Positions 1 to 8,017 of a stretch of DNA of 28,550 bases are shown here, one piece after another. How positions within the stretch are numbered: position 1 is the stretch's first letter; every line of letters begins with the position of its first letter. This DNA comes from Bacteroides sp. (GTDB lineage Bacteria > Bacteroidota > Bacteroidia > Bacteroidales > Bacteroidaceae). Location of the stretch: assembly GCA_030151885.1 (NCBI GenBank), contig JASLCG010000158.1, forward strand, positions 1-28,550, written 5' to 3'. The notes below the pieces were generated by a model, which did not search any database, was not told the DNA's origin, and saw nothing but the letters and a program-made list of their open reading frames with translations. A program made the position numbers and the translations under genes.

Positions 1-33
1 GTTATACATTTAGGCTAGCAAATAGACTATAAA

Positions 34-63
34 AAAGCAGAAACATAAAGATGTTCCTGCCTT
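34..63 (-). terminator. Intrinsic terminator after the S9 peptidase gene
   Basis: Arms 37-46 and 51-60 pair with one A-C mismatch around a 4-base loop. In the direction of transcription the stem is followed by a run of six T. It starts about 30 bases past the peptidase stop codon. Confidence 0.8.
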
Positions 64-89
64 TATCAGTATTTAAACAAATACTCTAA

Positions 90-2165
90 TTATTTAAGCC
101 ATTTATCAAGCCAATTAAAGAAAGTTCTTTGCCATAAGATACCATTTTGAGGATTAAGTACCCAATGGTTTTCATTCGGATAGATCAATAGTTCTGCAGG
201 CACTCCTCTTAATACAGCAGCATTAAATGCAGCCATTCCTTGGTTTGCTAGAATTCTATAATCTTTTTCACCATGTATACATAAGATAGGAGTATCCCAT
301 TTATCTACGAATTTGTGTGGAGAGTTGGCAAATGTTCTCTGTGCTGTTTTATTGTCTTTTTCCCAATAAGCGCCACCCATATCCCAATTTGCAAACCACA
401 TTTCTTCGGTTTCTAGATATTGCATTTCCATATTAAAAATTCCATCATGAGCAATAAATGCTTTAAATCTATTGTTGTGATGGCCAGCTAACCAGTAAAC
501 TGAATATCCACCAAAACTAGCACCTACACAACCAAGTCTATCTGTATCGATAAACGATTCTTTTGAAACCTCATCAATAGCTGTAAAATAGTCATTCATA
601 ACCTGGCCTCCATAGTCACCACTAATCTGTTCATTCCATTCTAAGCCAAATCCTGGTAACCCACGTCTATTTGGAGCTACAATAATGTAATCGTTTGCTG
701 CCATTAATTGAGGATTCCAACGGAATGACCAAAATTGACTAACTGGACTTTGAGGTCCACCTTGGCAATATAATAGTGCTGGGTATTTCTTATTAGCATC
801 AAAGTGAGGAGGATATATAACCCACACCAACATCTGTTTACCATCTGTCGTTTTTAACCAGCGTTTCTCTACTTTACCCATATCTACTTGATCATAAATA
901 TGTTTATTTTCAAAAGAGATTTGCTTTTGTTCTCCAGAATCAGAAATTGTAAATATCTCATCAGCAGAACTCATTGAATGACGTTTACCAATTAATCCCT
1001 CACCACACAATGCAATACTTCCATAGTCGTAAATTCCATCGGTCAATTTTGTTATTTTAGCAGTAGCAACATCTACTTTATAAATTTGTGTTGTAGCGTG
1101 CCATACTCCTATAAAATAGATTGACTTTCCATCTTTACTCCATACATAGTCATCTACATTAGACTCAAAATCTTTGCTTATAAATCGTTTTTCTTGTGAT
1201 TTTAGATCCATCACAAACAATCTATTTTGATCTGCTTCATACCCATCTCTTTCCATACTTAACCAAGCAATTTGGCTACCATCAGGAGAGTATGACGGAT
1301 TTGTATCGTAGCCCATCATACCTTCTGTTATATTTACTGTCTGCTTAGAGTTCAAGTCATAGACATAAATATCAGAATTTGTTGATACAGCATACTCTAG
1401 TCCTGTTTTTTTGCGAGATGTATATGCTACTTTATCAGATGTTTTACTCCAGTCTAATTGCTCTACACCACCAAATGGGCGCATTGGAGATTCGTATGGT
1501 TCACCTTCCATAACATCAACAAGATTTGTTATAGAATTCCCATCAAAATCGCCAACAAAAGGATGCGGAGCTGTTTTAACCCACTCATCCCAATGTTTAT
1601 ACATCAGGTCATTAATAACCAAACCTGTAGATTTTGGTAAATCAGGATGAATATCAGCTGTAGATTTTCTAGTTTTCACTTCCGATACCAGAATAATTTT
1701 CTTTCCATCGGGAGCTATTTTAAAACCTTCAATTCCTGCCTCAACATTAGAAAGCTGTTTTTTACCAGTTCCATCGGCATTCATTTCCCATAATTGAGCT
1801 TTACCAGACTCTGCAGAAATGTATGCTATTTTAGAACCATTTTTTATCCACTGCGGACTGCTTTCACTATACGGTGTGAAAGTTATTTGCGTGTTTTCAG
1901 TTCCATCAGCATTCATCACAAATAATTCACTATTACCTTTGTCTTGTTCTACACTATAATACGATACAGTATAAACAACTTTTCCTTGTGGCGAAACATC
2001 TAAAGAACCTATTCTACCCATTGCCCAAAGAGTTTCGGGAGATAATTTTCTTCCCTTCACTTCAATATTTGATTTTCCAATCAAGTTTTTCGGATCAATG
2101 TCTGTTGACGATGTACAAGCTGTCAGTCCTAGTGCCGCAGCCATCATTAAAACTTTTGATTTCAT
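90..2165 (-). CDS. S9 family dipeptidyl-peptidase lipoprotein (DPP5-like)
   Basis: This is a serine exopeptidase of the prolyl-oligopeptidase family (S9), expected to release dipeptides from oligopeptides in the periplasm or at the membrane. Seen: a short signal peptide ending in the lipobox LTAC (Cys17); beta-propeller-type repeats through the first two thirds, with phrases such as NADGT and SPDGSQIAWLS; then an alpha/beta-hydrolase domain. The triad reads as Ser550 in GASFGG, Asp635 in HGEKD and His667 in NENHW. The length (691 aa) and triad spacing agree with what I recall of Porphyromonas gingivalis DPP5, which prefers Ala or hydrophobic P1 residues; the preference here is inferred. It lies 26 bases downstream of the GH97 gene, so the two are probably co-transcribed. 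A POT peptide transporter just upstream could import its products. Confidence 0.9.
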   Translation of the reverse strand: MKSKVLMMAAALGLTACTSSTDIDPKNLIGKSNIEVKGRKLSPETLWAMGRIGSLDVSPQGKVVYTVSYYSVEQDKGNSELFVMNADGTENTQITFTPYSESSPQWIKNGSKIAYISAESGKAQLWEMNADGTGKKQLSNVEAGIEGFKIAPDGKKIILVSEVKTRKSTADIHPDLPKSTGLVINDLMYKHWDEWVKTAPHPFVGDFDGNSITNLVDVMEGEPYESPMRPFGGVEQLDWSKTSDKVAYTSRKKTGLEYAVSTNSDIYVYDLNSKQTVNITEGMMGYDTNPSYSPDGSQIAWLSMERDGYEADQNRLFVMDLKSQEKRFISKDFESNVDDYVWSKDGKSIYFIGVWHATTQIYKVDVATAKITKLTDGIYDYGSIALCGEGLIGKRHSMSSADEIFTISDSGEQKQISFENKHIYDQVDMGKVEKRWLKTTDGKQMLVWVIYPPHFDANKKYPALLYCQGGPQSPVSQFWSFRWNPQLMAANDYIIVAPNRRGLPGFGLEWNEQISGDYGGQVMNDYFTAIDEVSKESFIDTDRLGCVGASFGGYSVYWLAGHHNNRFKAFIAHDGIFNMEMQYLETEEMWFANWDMGGAYWEKDNKTAQRTFANSPHKFVDKWDTPILCIHGEKDYRILANQGMAAFNAAVLRGVPAELLIYPNENHWVLNPQNGILWQRTFFNWLDKWLK

Positions 2166-2191
2166 ATATTATTATATTTATAAATTTATTT

Positions 2192-4213
2192 TTAATTGGA
2201 TGGTTTGAAGCTGATAGCTGCACCCCCACCCTTTGCCAACCAAATCTTTAAACTATCGGAGCTATGTACCTGTTTAGATGTTATTTTATAAGATTCTGGA
2301 GTTGTATCCCAATCTGCATCTTCACCATCTAAATAAAATATAGCATTGTATCTTTTAGAGGAATCTAAGAAGCTTAAATCTATGTTTATTTCTCTAGACT
2401 CTTCATTAGTTACAGCTCCTAAATAGTAGTTTTCTTTAGCTTTTCGTGCTATAACTACAAACTCTCCTGGTTCTCCATCTAATGGATATGTAGCATCAAT
2501 ATCGGCATCATAATCTCTGAAGAATTGAAATGCAGGATGCTCTAAATAATTAGATGGTAAATCTGAAGCCATTTGCATTGGTGAATATAGAACTACCCAT
2601 AAAGCTATTTGTTTAGCTAGCGTTGTATTGACCCTACTATTTCCTTGGTCTTGGTCGTTCCATTTTCTTCTTTGTGGAAGATTTTTTGTATTTTTAAATA
2701 GTATATCGAATACCCCTGGAGTATAATCCATTGGCCCTGCCAAAAGACGTGTAAAAGGTAGTATTGTATGATGTTCTGGTGGATTACCTATGCTCCAAGC
2801 ATTCCACTCCATACCACGAGCCCCTTCTCTAGTCATACTATTTGGAAAAGTTCTTCTTAAACCAGTATCTTTTATCGGCTCATGTGCATTTATAGTTATT
2901 TTTTTCTTAGCAGCTTCTTCTACAACTTTTCTATAGTGCTGTACTCCATATTGGCTATGGTGGAAATATCCTTTAGAAAATCCACCTGCATAACCCGTCT
3001 TTAAATTATGTATATTATGCTCTGTCAAGTAGTTTAATGCAGAATCTAAAACAGATTCGTAATGCAAAATATTTCCTCCAGTTTCATGATGTCCTATAAT
3101 TTTAATCCCTTTATTCCTAGCATACTCCACTACCTTATTCATATCAAAATCATCAGCAGGTGTTACATAGTCAAAGTTTTGTCCTATACCCCAGGTATTC
3201 CAACCCTTATTCCAGCCCTCAAACAAGACGGCTTCTATATTATTTTTTGCTGCAAAATCTATATGTTTAAGTGCATTTTCCGTAGTGGCTCCATGGCGTT
3301 TTAACTCATCTTCATACCACGATTCAATACCTAAATGCATTCCCCACCATATGCCAACATATTTCATTGGTTTAATCCATTCAGATGCATCTTTAATAAC
3401 ACTAGGCGCATTCAAGTTTAAAATTAGAGAAGAGGCAATCAAATCTACCGCTTTTTCTGCCACTTGAATATACCTCCAAGGAGTATGAAAACTATTTCCT
3501 AATTCAGCCTTTGTACCATTAGGCAATGGTGCAAGATTTGCTTTTAAGTGTCTTGGAGATATTGCTTTAACAGTCATTTCTGGATAGTTCACTAAAGCAG
3601 CCTCGTGTAGAGAAGCGTAACAAAAGTTATCAAACTTAAATGTTATTGGAGTATTTGCATCAATTAAAGAATCTAATGAAAGCGTACGATATAGCAGTTC
3701 ATAAGTTTCAAAGTTAGCTGGTATAGACCATGTTTTTGCATTTCTTACAAAATTAAACTCTGTAAGCTCGTCCGTAATAAATAATGAATCTGGACTTGGT
3801 GTTGTATAACTATAGCGAAATGCCACCCCTTCATTGTAGGCTCTTAAATAAAGATTTAATTTACTATCCTTATTTTCCATCTGTACAACTACCTGATTAT
3901 AGTTATCTTGATGTGTTTTATTCTCGCCCCAAGTGGATACCCACTCCTCATTGTGCGATACACACGATACTTTTGTGACTTTATAGCCTTTATTTAAGTT
4001 TTTATTCTTCTCTACAAGCCCTAATTTAGCTTTTGTTATTAGCTCTTCTCCTTTATAACTTACACCGTATAAAGGCTGTCCTAAAGTGTCTAAGTCAAAA
4101 AATATAGCTAATTGAGCATCAGGCGATAAGATCATTTTTTTATTACTATCACTACACGCTACTAAAAATAATAATAGCATTAGTGACATAATAGGTAATA
4201 CTTTTCTTTTCAT
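2192..4213 (-). CDS. Glycoside hydrolase family 97 lipoprotein, inverting alpha-glucosidase type (SusB-like)
   Basis: Predicted to hydrolyse alpha-glucosidic links in the periplasm. Seen: a lipoprotein signal ending FLVAC (Cys20); an N-terminal beta-sandwich of about 260 residues; then a TIM barrel with FEGWNKGWNTWG near residue 331. Candidate catalytic or calcium-binding glutamates are Glu377 (HHETGG), Glu445 (NAHEP) and Glu469 (RGMEW). Their spacing matches Glu439, Glu508 and Glu532 of Bacteroides thetaiotaomicron SusB as I recall them. The segment TGYAGG stands where retaining GH97 alpha-galactosidases carry an Asp nucleophile, which favours the inverting group. At 673 aa it is shorter than SusB (about 738). 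No SusC/SusD pair is nearby, so it is not in a typical polysaccharide locus. It is the first gene of a probable two-gene unit with the S9 peptidase; I found no consensus promoter in the 128 bases upstream. Confidence 0.93.
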   Translation of the reverse strand: MKRKVLPIMSLMLLLFLVACSDSNKKMILSPDAQLAIFFDLDTLGQPLYGVSYKGEELITKAKLGLVEKNKNLNKGYKVTKVSCVSHNEEWVSTWGENKTHQDNYNQVVVQMENKDSKLNLYLRAYNEGVAFRYSYTTPSPDSLFITDELTEFNFVRNAKTWSIPANFETYELLYRTLSLDSLIDANTPITFKFDNFCYASLHEAALVNYPEMTVKAISPRHLKANLAPLPNGTKAELGNSFHTPWRYIQVAEKAVDLIASSLILNLNAPSVIKDASEWIKPMKYVGIWWGMHLGIESWYEDELKRHGATTENALKHIDFAAKNNIEAVLFEGWNKGWNTWGIGQNFDYVTPADDFDMNKVVEYARNKGIKIIGHHETGGNILHYESVLDSALNYLTEHNIHNLKTGYAGGFSKGYFHHSQYGVQHYRKVVEEAAKKKITINAHEPIKDTGLRRTFPNSMTREGARGMEWNAWSIGNPPEHHTILPFTRLLAGPMDYTPGVFDILFKNTKNLPQRRKWNDQDQGNSRVNTTLAKQIALWVVLYSPMQMASDLPSNYLEHPAFQFFRDYDADIDATYPLDGEPGEFVVIARKAKENYYLGAVTNEESREINIDLSFLDSSKRYNAIFYLDGEDADWDTTPESYKITSKQVHSSDSLKIWLAKGGGAAISFKPSN

Positions 4214-4281
4214 CTGAATTATTTATGGAATGGATATCTTGCACTAAGTTAATCACTTCTATAAAAAGTAACAAGTTGTAT

Positions 4282-4330
4282 TTAGATAATAAAAGAGCGA
4301 TACTACAAGTACCGCTCTTTTATTATCTAA
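4282..4330 (-). terminator. Long hairpin terminator after the POT transporter gene
   Basis: Arms 4282-4299 and 4313-4330 are perfect 18-base complements. A further 4-bp inner stem (TACT/AGTA) sits beyond one mismatch, with a 3-base loop. It begins 12 bases past the transporter stop codon and separates that gene from the GH97 unit on the same strand. Confidence 0.85.
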
Positions 4331-4341
4331 GTATTTTGCTG

Positions 4342-5886
4342 TTAAGCTGCTTTCGATTCGCCAGATACTTTTTCTAGCCATTTTAGCATACCTAACATTA
4401 TTGTCATTGAAATTAAACATGCTACCACAAAGATTAACCATGTATATGATAATGGTATACTGTTGTAGAAAATAGCTCCGATAAATAGCAATTGGTTACC
4501 AATACCCGTTGCACACAACCATAGTCCTTGCATAATACCTTGGTATTGAGGAGGTGCTACTTTCGAAACAAATGAAATTCCTAGTGGAGAGATGAATAAC
4601 TCTGCCAATGTTAAAATTGCATACGTACCAAATAGTAACCAAGGCGTTACACGTTGAGCATCATCTAAACCACCCATTGCCTCTACCTCTGATTTTAATG
4701 GTAGGCCCATTGAACCTAACGACATAACTACATAAGCCGTAGCTGCAATACCCATACCAATAGCAATTTTCTTAGGAGTAGATGGCTCTTTACCTTTAGA
4801 ACGCATCCATGCAAAAACAGCCATTACAATTGGAGTTAAGAAAACCACAAAGAATGGGTTCACTGATTGGAATAACTCAGCTCCTACAAGTTGAGTAAAT
4901 CCTAAGTCAATATCAATAGCACTTAAATCAGTATAATCTTTAGCAAAGAATGTAAGCGTTAATCCATTCTGATGGAACGAGAACCAGAAGAAAATAACAA
5001 CAGCAAATACAGCTAATAATGCATAAATACGTTGACGTACTTCTTGTACACTCATTTGAGGCACATCAGCTTTAACAGTCGATTTAACTTTTGCTGCAGG
5101 ATCTGGGAATCCACTTTTATTAATTAAATAGATAACCAGCGAAATCATCATTGCTACAATAGCAATAGCAAACGCATAGTGGAAACCTGTAGTAAATACA
5201 TTTAAGTATTCATGCACAAAAGCATCTGCAGTACCTGTAAAGTTCATCTCTTCCATTAAGTTTGCTAAACGAGAAGTACCTTCTGGAGTTATAGTTCCTT
5301 TTAAGAATGCATGACAAAGGTCTGGTAAACTAGCATTGTATGAAAATCCGTTAGAAGATACCCACCAGTTACGGATACCGATAGCCAATACTGGAGCAAA
5401 AATAGAACCTATGTTAATAAACATATAGAATATGTTGAATCCAGCATCACGATATGGAGCATACTTAGGGGTATCATACATTTGTCCTACTAATGCCTGA
5501 AGGTTCCCTTTAAATAGACCATTACCAAAAGCTATCACAAAAAGTCCTACACAAGATAAAGATAGGAGTAAGATTTGCTTATTGTCAGGAACTGGAGTTT
5601 CTGTAGGTATAGCAATAATGGCATAACCAATAGCCATTAAAACAATACCACTCATAATAGTAGCTTTGTACTTTTTGGTTTTATCAGCAATAATACCTCC
5701 AGCTAATGCTAGTACGTAGATTAAAAGGTAAAAGGTAGAGTAAATAATACCTGCCTCAGTCTCTCCTAGTCCAAATTTGGTCATTAAGAAGAGTGTTAAC
5801 ACAGCCATCATGACATAGAAGCCAAAACGCTCTCCCATGTTGGCCAATGCCGCTGCTAGTAATCCTTTAGGATGATTCTTAAACAT
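4342..5886 (-). CDS. POT/PTR2 family proton-coupled peptide transporter
   Basis: Inner-membrane major-facilitator protein that imports di- and tripeptides with protons. At 514 aa it has the usual POT length, with about 12-14 hydrophobic segments. The POT signature in helix 1 reads NMGERFGFY (Glu19, Arg20). The first glutamate of the ExxER motif is Asn16, which I believe is common in Bacteroidota homologues. Helix 7 carries FFWFSFHQNGLTL, and near the C-terminus AELFISPLGISFVSKVAPPQ is typical of the family. It has its own promoter box (5938-5945) and a strong terminator, so it is probably monocistronic. The neighbouring dipeptidyl-peptidase makes peptide nutrition a reasonable role. Substrate range cannot be read from the sequence. 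Confidence 0.93.
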   Translation of the reverse strand: MFKNHPKGLLAAALANMGERFGFYVMMAVLTLFLMTKFGLGETEAGIIYSTFYLLIYVLALAGGIIADKTKKYKATIMSGIVLMAIGYAIIAIPTETPVPDNKQILLLSLSCVGLFVIAFGNGLFKGNLQALVGQMYDTPKYAPYRDAGFNIFYMFINIGSIFAPVLAIGIRNWWVSSNGFSYNASLPDLCHAFLKGTITPEGTSRLANLMEEMNFTGTADAFVHEYLNVFTTGFHYAFAIAIVAMMISLVIYLINKSGFPDPAAKVKSTVKADVPQMSVQEVRQRIYALLAVFAVVIFFWFSFHQNGLTLTFFAKDYTDLSAIDIDLGFTQLVGAELFQSVNPFFVVFLTPIVMAVFAWMRSKGKEPSTPKKIAIGMGIAATAYVVMSLGSMGLPLKSEVEAMGGLDDAQRVTPWLLFGTYAILTLAELFISPLGISFVSKVAPPQYQGIMQGLWLCATGIGNQLLFIGAIFYNSIPLSYTWLIFVVACLISMTIMLGMLKWLEKVSGESKAA

Positions 5887-5937
5887 TACAATATTTTTTA
5901 TAGATTAGTATTAATTGATTTTTACTTTAACGATTTA

Positions 5938-5945
5938 CAAATATA
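5938..5945 (-). promoter_or_regulatory. Bacteroidetes -7 box upstream of the POT gene
   Basis: The minus strand reads TATATTTG, a full match to TAnnTTTG, about 52 bases before the transporter start. No clear -33 TTTG is present at the expected distance. Confidence 0.5.
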
Positions 5946-5960
5946 CAGCTTTTAATGCTT

Positions 5961-6440
5961 TTAGCTATTAAATAGTAAACAAGTTTTCGCTTTTGTGAAC
6001 ATTATTAAATCGTTCGGAGCTATTTTAACTTGTAATCCTCTTTTACCAGCACTTACATAAATATGCTCATATTCAAGACTATGGTTATCAATATAAGTGG
6101 GTAATTCTTTCTTCATTCCTATTGGAGAGCATGCCCCTCTTATATAACCTACTTTATTCAATAAATCTTTCATTGGTAGCATTTCGCATTTTTTATTACC
6201 CGAAACCTTCGCTGCCAACTTTAAATCTACCTGTGCAATGCCAGGTATTACACATACAAACAATCCTGTTTTATCACCAACTAATACTAATGTTTTAAAA
6301 ACTTGATGAGGATCTTCGCCAAGCCCCTCTGCAACATGAGTAGCACTAAGATCGGCTTCATCAACATCGTATGGAATTAATTCGTACGAAATGTGAGCTT
6401 GATCTAACAATCGTGCAACATTTGTTTTATTAACTTTCAT
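5961..6440 (-). CDS. ybaK: YbaK/EbsC-type Cys-tRNA(Pro) deacylase
   Basis: Cytoplasmic trans-editing enzyme that removes cysteine mischarged onto tRNA(Pro) by ProRS. The 159-aa length is normal for the family. Seen: an HQVFKTLV block with Lys49 at the position of the functionally essential lysine of Haemophilus YbaK, the GACSPIGMKK loop near residue 110, and an AGKRGLQVKIAP segment near the C-terminus. It is divergent from the NCS2 permease gene, with 163 bases between the two starts. I could not find a consensus -7 box on its strand there. The family also contains ProX and aminoacyl-tRNA synthetase editing domains, but the length and motifs fit YbaK best. Confidence 0.9.
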   Translation of the reverse strand: MKVNKTNVARLLDQAHISYELIPYDVDEADLSATHVAEGLGEDPHQVFKTLVLVGDKTGLFVCVIPGIAQVDLKLAAKVSGNKKCEMLPMKDLLNKVGYIRGACSPIGMKKELPTYIDNHSLEYEHIYVSAGKRGLQVKIAPNDLIMFTKAKTCLLFNS

Positions 6441-6603
6441 TTTATCCTTTATTTTCTTCTAAAAAATAAAGAAAACGAAAAAATATGTTTTTTTAGTATT
6501 AAATGCATATATTTTTAAACATGTTTTAATACTTTGCTATTACAAACTCTTTTTTGTATTAAAATAGAAACGATTTCAAATAAATATAATAAATTCTAGA
6601 ACT

Positions 6604-7881
6604 ATGAAATTTAAATATCAGTTAGATGATAAGTTAACCCCTTTTCCTCTTATTATGTATGGATTGCAGTGGTTCATTGTAAGTATACCTATGGTTTTAA
6701 TACTAGGGGCTATTGTATCTCAAGTGCACAATTTTTCTGGTGCTGATCAAACTTTATACATCCAGAAATTACTAGCCGTTGTAGGTGGGGGATTAATAAT
6801 ACAGTTAATCTTTGGACATCGACTACCTGTTGTTATGGGACCAGCCACAGTACTACTTATTGGTATAACTGCATCGCAAGCAAACAATACATCAGAAGTT
6901 TACACCGCTATTTTCATAGGAGGTTTATTTGTTTTCTTAATGTATGTCACCAAACTATTGCATAAACTACAAGCAATATTTACCCCTCGAATAGTTGTTG
7001 TTATTATGGCATTAATCGCTTTTACCTTAGCCCCTACTATTTTAAACTTAGTATTTAGTAATAACTCCCCCTTCTTTTCTCTGATTTTTGTTATGGTTAT
7101 GGTACTCTTAATGACTATTGCCAATAAAATACTTAAAGGAGTATGGAATTCAACAGTTATTATTCTTGGACTGGTTTTAGGATCGGCCGTTTACTTTATA
7201 AACTTTGAAACACCCAATAATTTACTTTCACATAATACAGGAGAGGTTACACAACCATTCTTAAATTTTCCATTTCAATTTAACGTAAGTGTTATACTAT
7301 CTTTTATTTTCTGTTACATAGCTCTTCTTATTAATGAGATTGGTTCTATACAGTCTGTAGGGCAAGCACTAAAGGCTAGCAATATGAAAGCACGAACAGA
7401 TAGAGGAGTAGGAATAACTGGACTATTAAATGCTTCAAGTGGATTAATGGGAGTTGTAGGCCCTGTAGACTACTCTATGAGCTTAGGTTTAATAAACGCA
7501 ACAGGGTGTGCTTCTAGGTATGCACTATTGCCAGCAGGAGTACTTATGGTGGCATGTGCTTTCTTACCTAGCATGATTTCGTTATTTGAAGGAATACCAC
7601 AGCTTGTTATGGGTGGAATTATGACCTACTTAATGGGGTCTCAATTAGCAGCTGCATTACAAAGCATATCTTTTGATAAGTTAATTGAAAATTTCAATGA
7701 TGGTATGGTAATAGGACTACCACTGATGATTGCACTATTTATATCTTTCTTACCTAATGAGGCTAAAGAGTCAATTCCAGCACTAATAAGACCAATTCTT
7801 GGCAATGGTTTTGTTATGGGCGTACTTTTTGTGTTAATTCTGGAGCATATTGTAAATAGAAAGACCAAAATAAAAGAATAA
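6604..7881 (+). CDS. NCS2 family uracil/xanthine-type permease
   Basis: Inner-membrane nucleobase-proton symporter of the NAT/NCS2 family (UraA/XanQ fold, 14 helices expected). It is 425 aa, close to UraA (429). Seen: GHRLPVVMGPATVLL near residue 71, INEIGSIQSVGQA with Glu245 at the position of the substrate-binding acidic residue, and GPVDYSMSLGLINATGCAS at 286-304 in the NAT-signature region. That signature is divergent: the usual Q/E/P-N-x-G becomes M-S-L-G. Substrate is therefore uncertain (uracil, xanthine, uric acid or another purine). A possible but imperfect -7 box, TACTTTG, lies at 6530-6536. A terminator at 7891-7922 ends the unit. Confidence 0.85.
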   Translation: MKFKYQLDDKLTPFPLIMYGLQWFIVSIPMVLILGAIVSQVHNFSGADQTLYIQKLLAVVGGGLIIQLIFGHRLPVVMGPATVLLIGITASQANNTSEVYTAIFIGGLFVFLMYVTKLLHKLQAIFTPRIVVVIMALIAFTLAPTILNLVFSNNSPFFSLIFVMVMVLLMTIANKILKGVWNSTVIILGLVLGSAVYFINFETPNNLLSHNTGEVTQPFLNFPFQFNVSVILSFIFCYIALLINEIGSIQSVGQALKASNMKARTDRGVGITGLLNASSGLMGVVGPVDYSMSLGLINATGCASRYALLPAGVLMVACAFLPSMISLFEGIPQLVMGGIMTYLMGSQLAAALQSISFDKLIENFNDGMVIGLPLMIALFISFLPNEAKESIPALIRPILGNGFVMGVLFVLILEHIVNRKTKIKE

Positions 7882-7890
7882 TAACTTAGG

Positions 7891-7922
7891 TTAGAGGTCG
7901 TAGAATTATCTGCGGCCTCTAA
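7891..7922 (+). terminator. Intrinsic terminator after the NCS2 permease
   Basis: A 14-bp stem (7891-7904 with 7909-7922, two G-U pairs) and loop ATTA, followed by TTTATATA, starting 9 bases after the stop codon. Confidence 0.8.
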
Positions 7923-7967
7923 TTTATATATGCAGACGGCATTATATAAAATCATAACATATTAGGA

Positions 7968-7998
7968 TTGTTATAACCATATTAATAACGTTACTTTG
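7968..7998 (+). promoter_or_regulatory. Possible Bacteroidetes promoter for the TonB receptor
   Basis: TTG at 7968-7970, a 20-base spacer and TTACTTTG at 7991-7998 resemble the -33/-7 pattern with one mismatch in the -7 box. It ends 19 bases before the receptor start. Confidence 0.45.
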
Positions 7999-8017
7999 TG
8001 GTGTAAAATACAAAACA

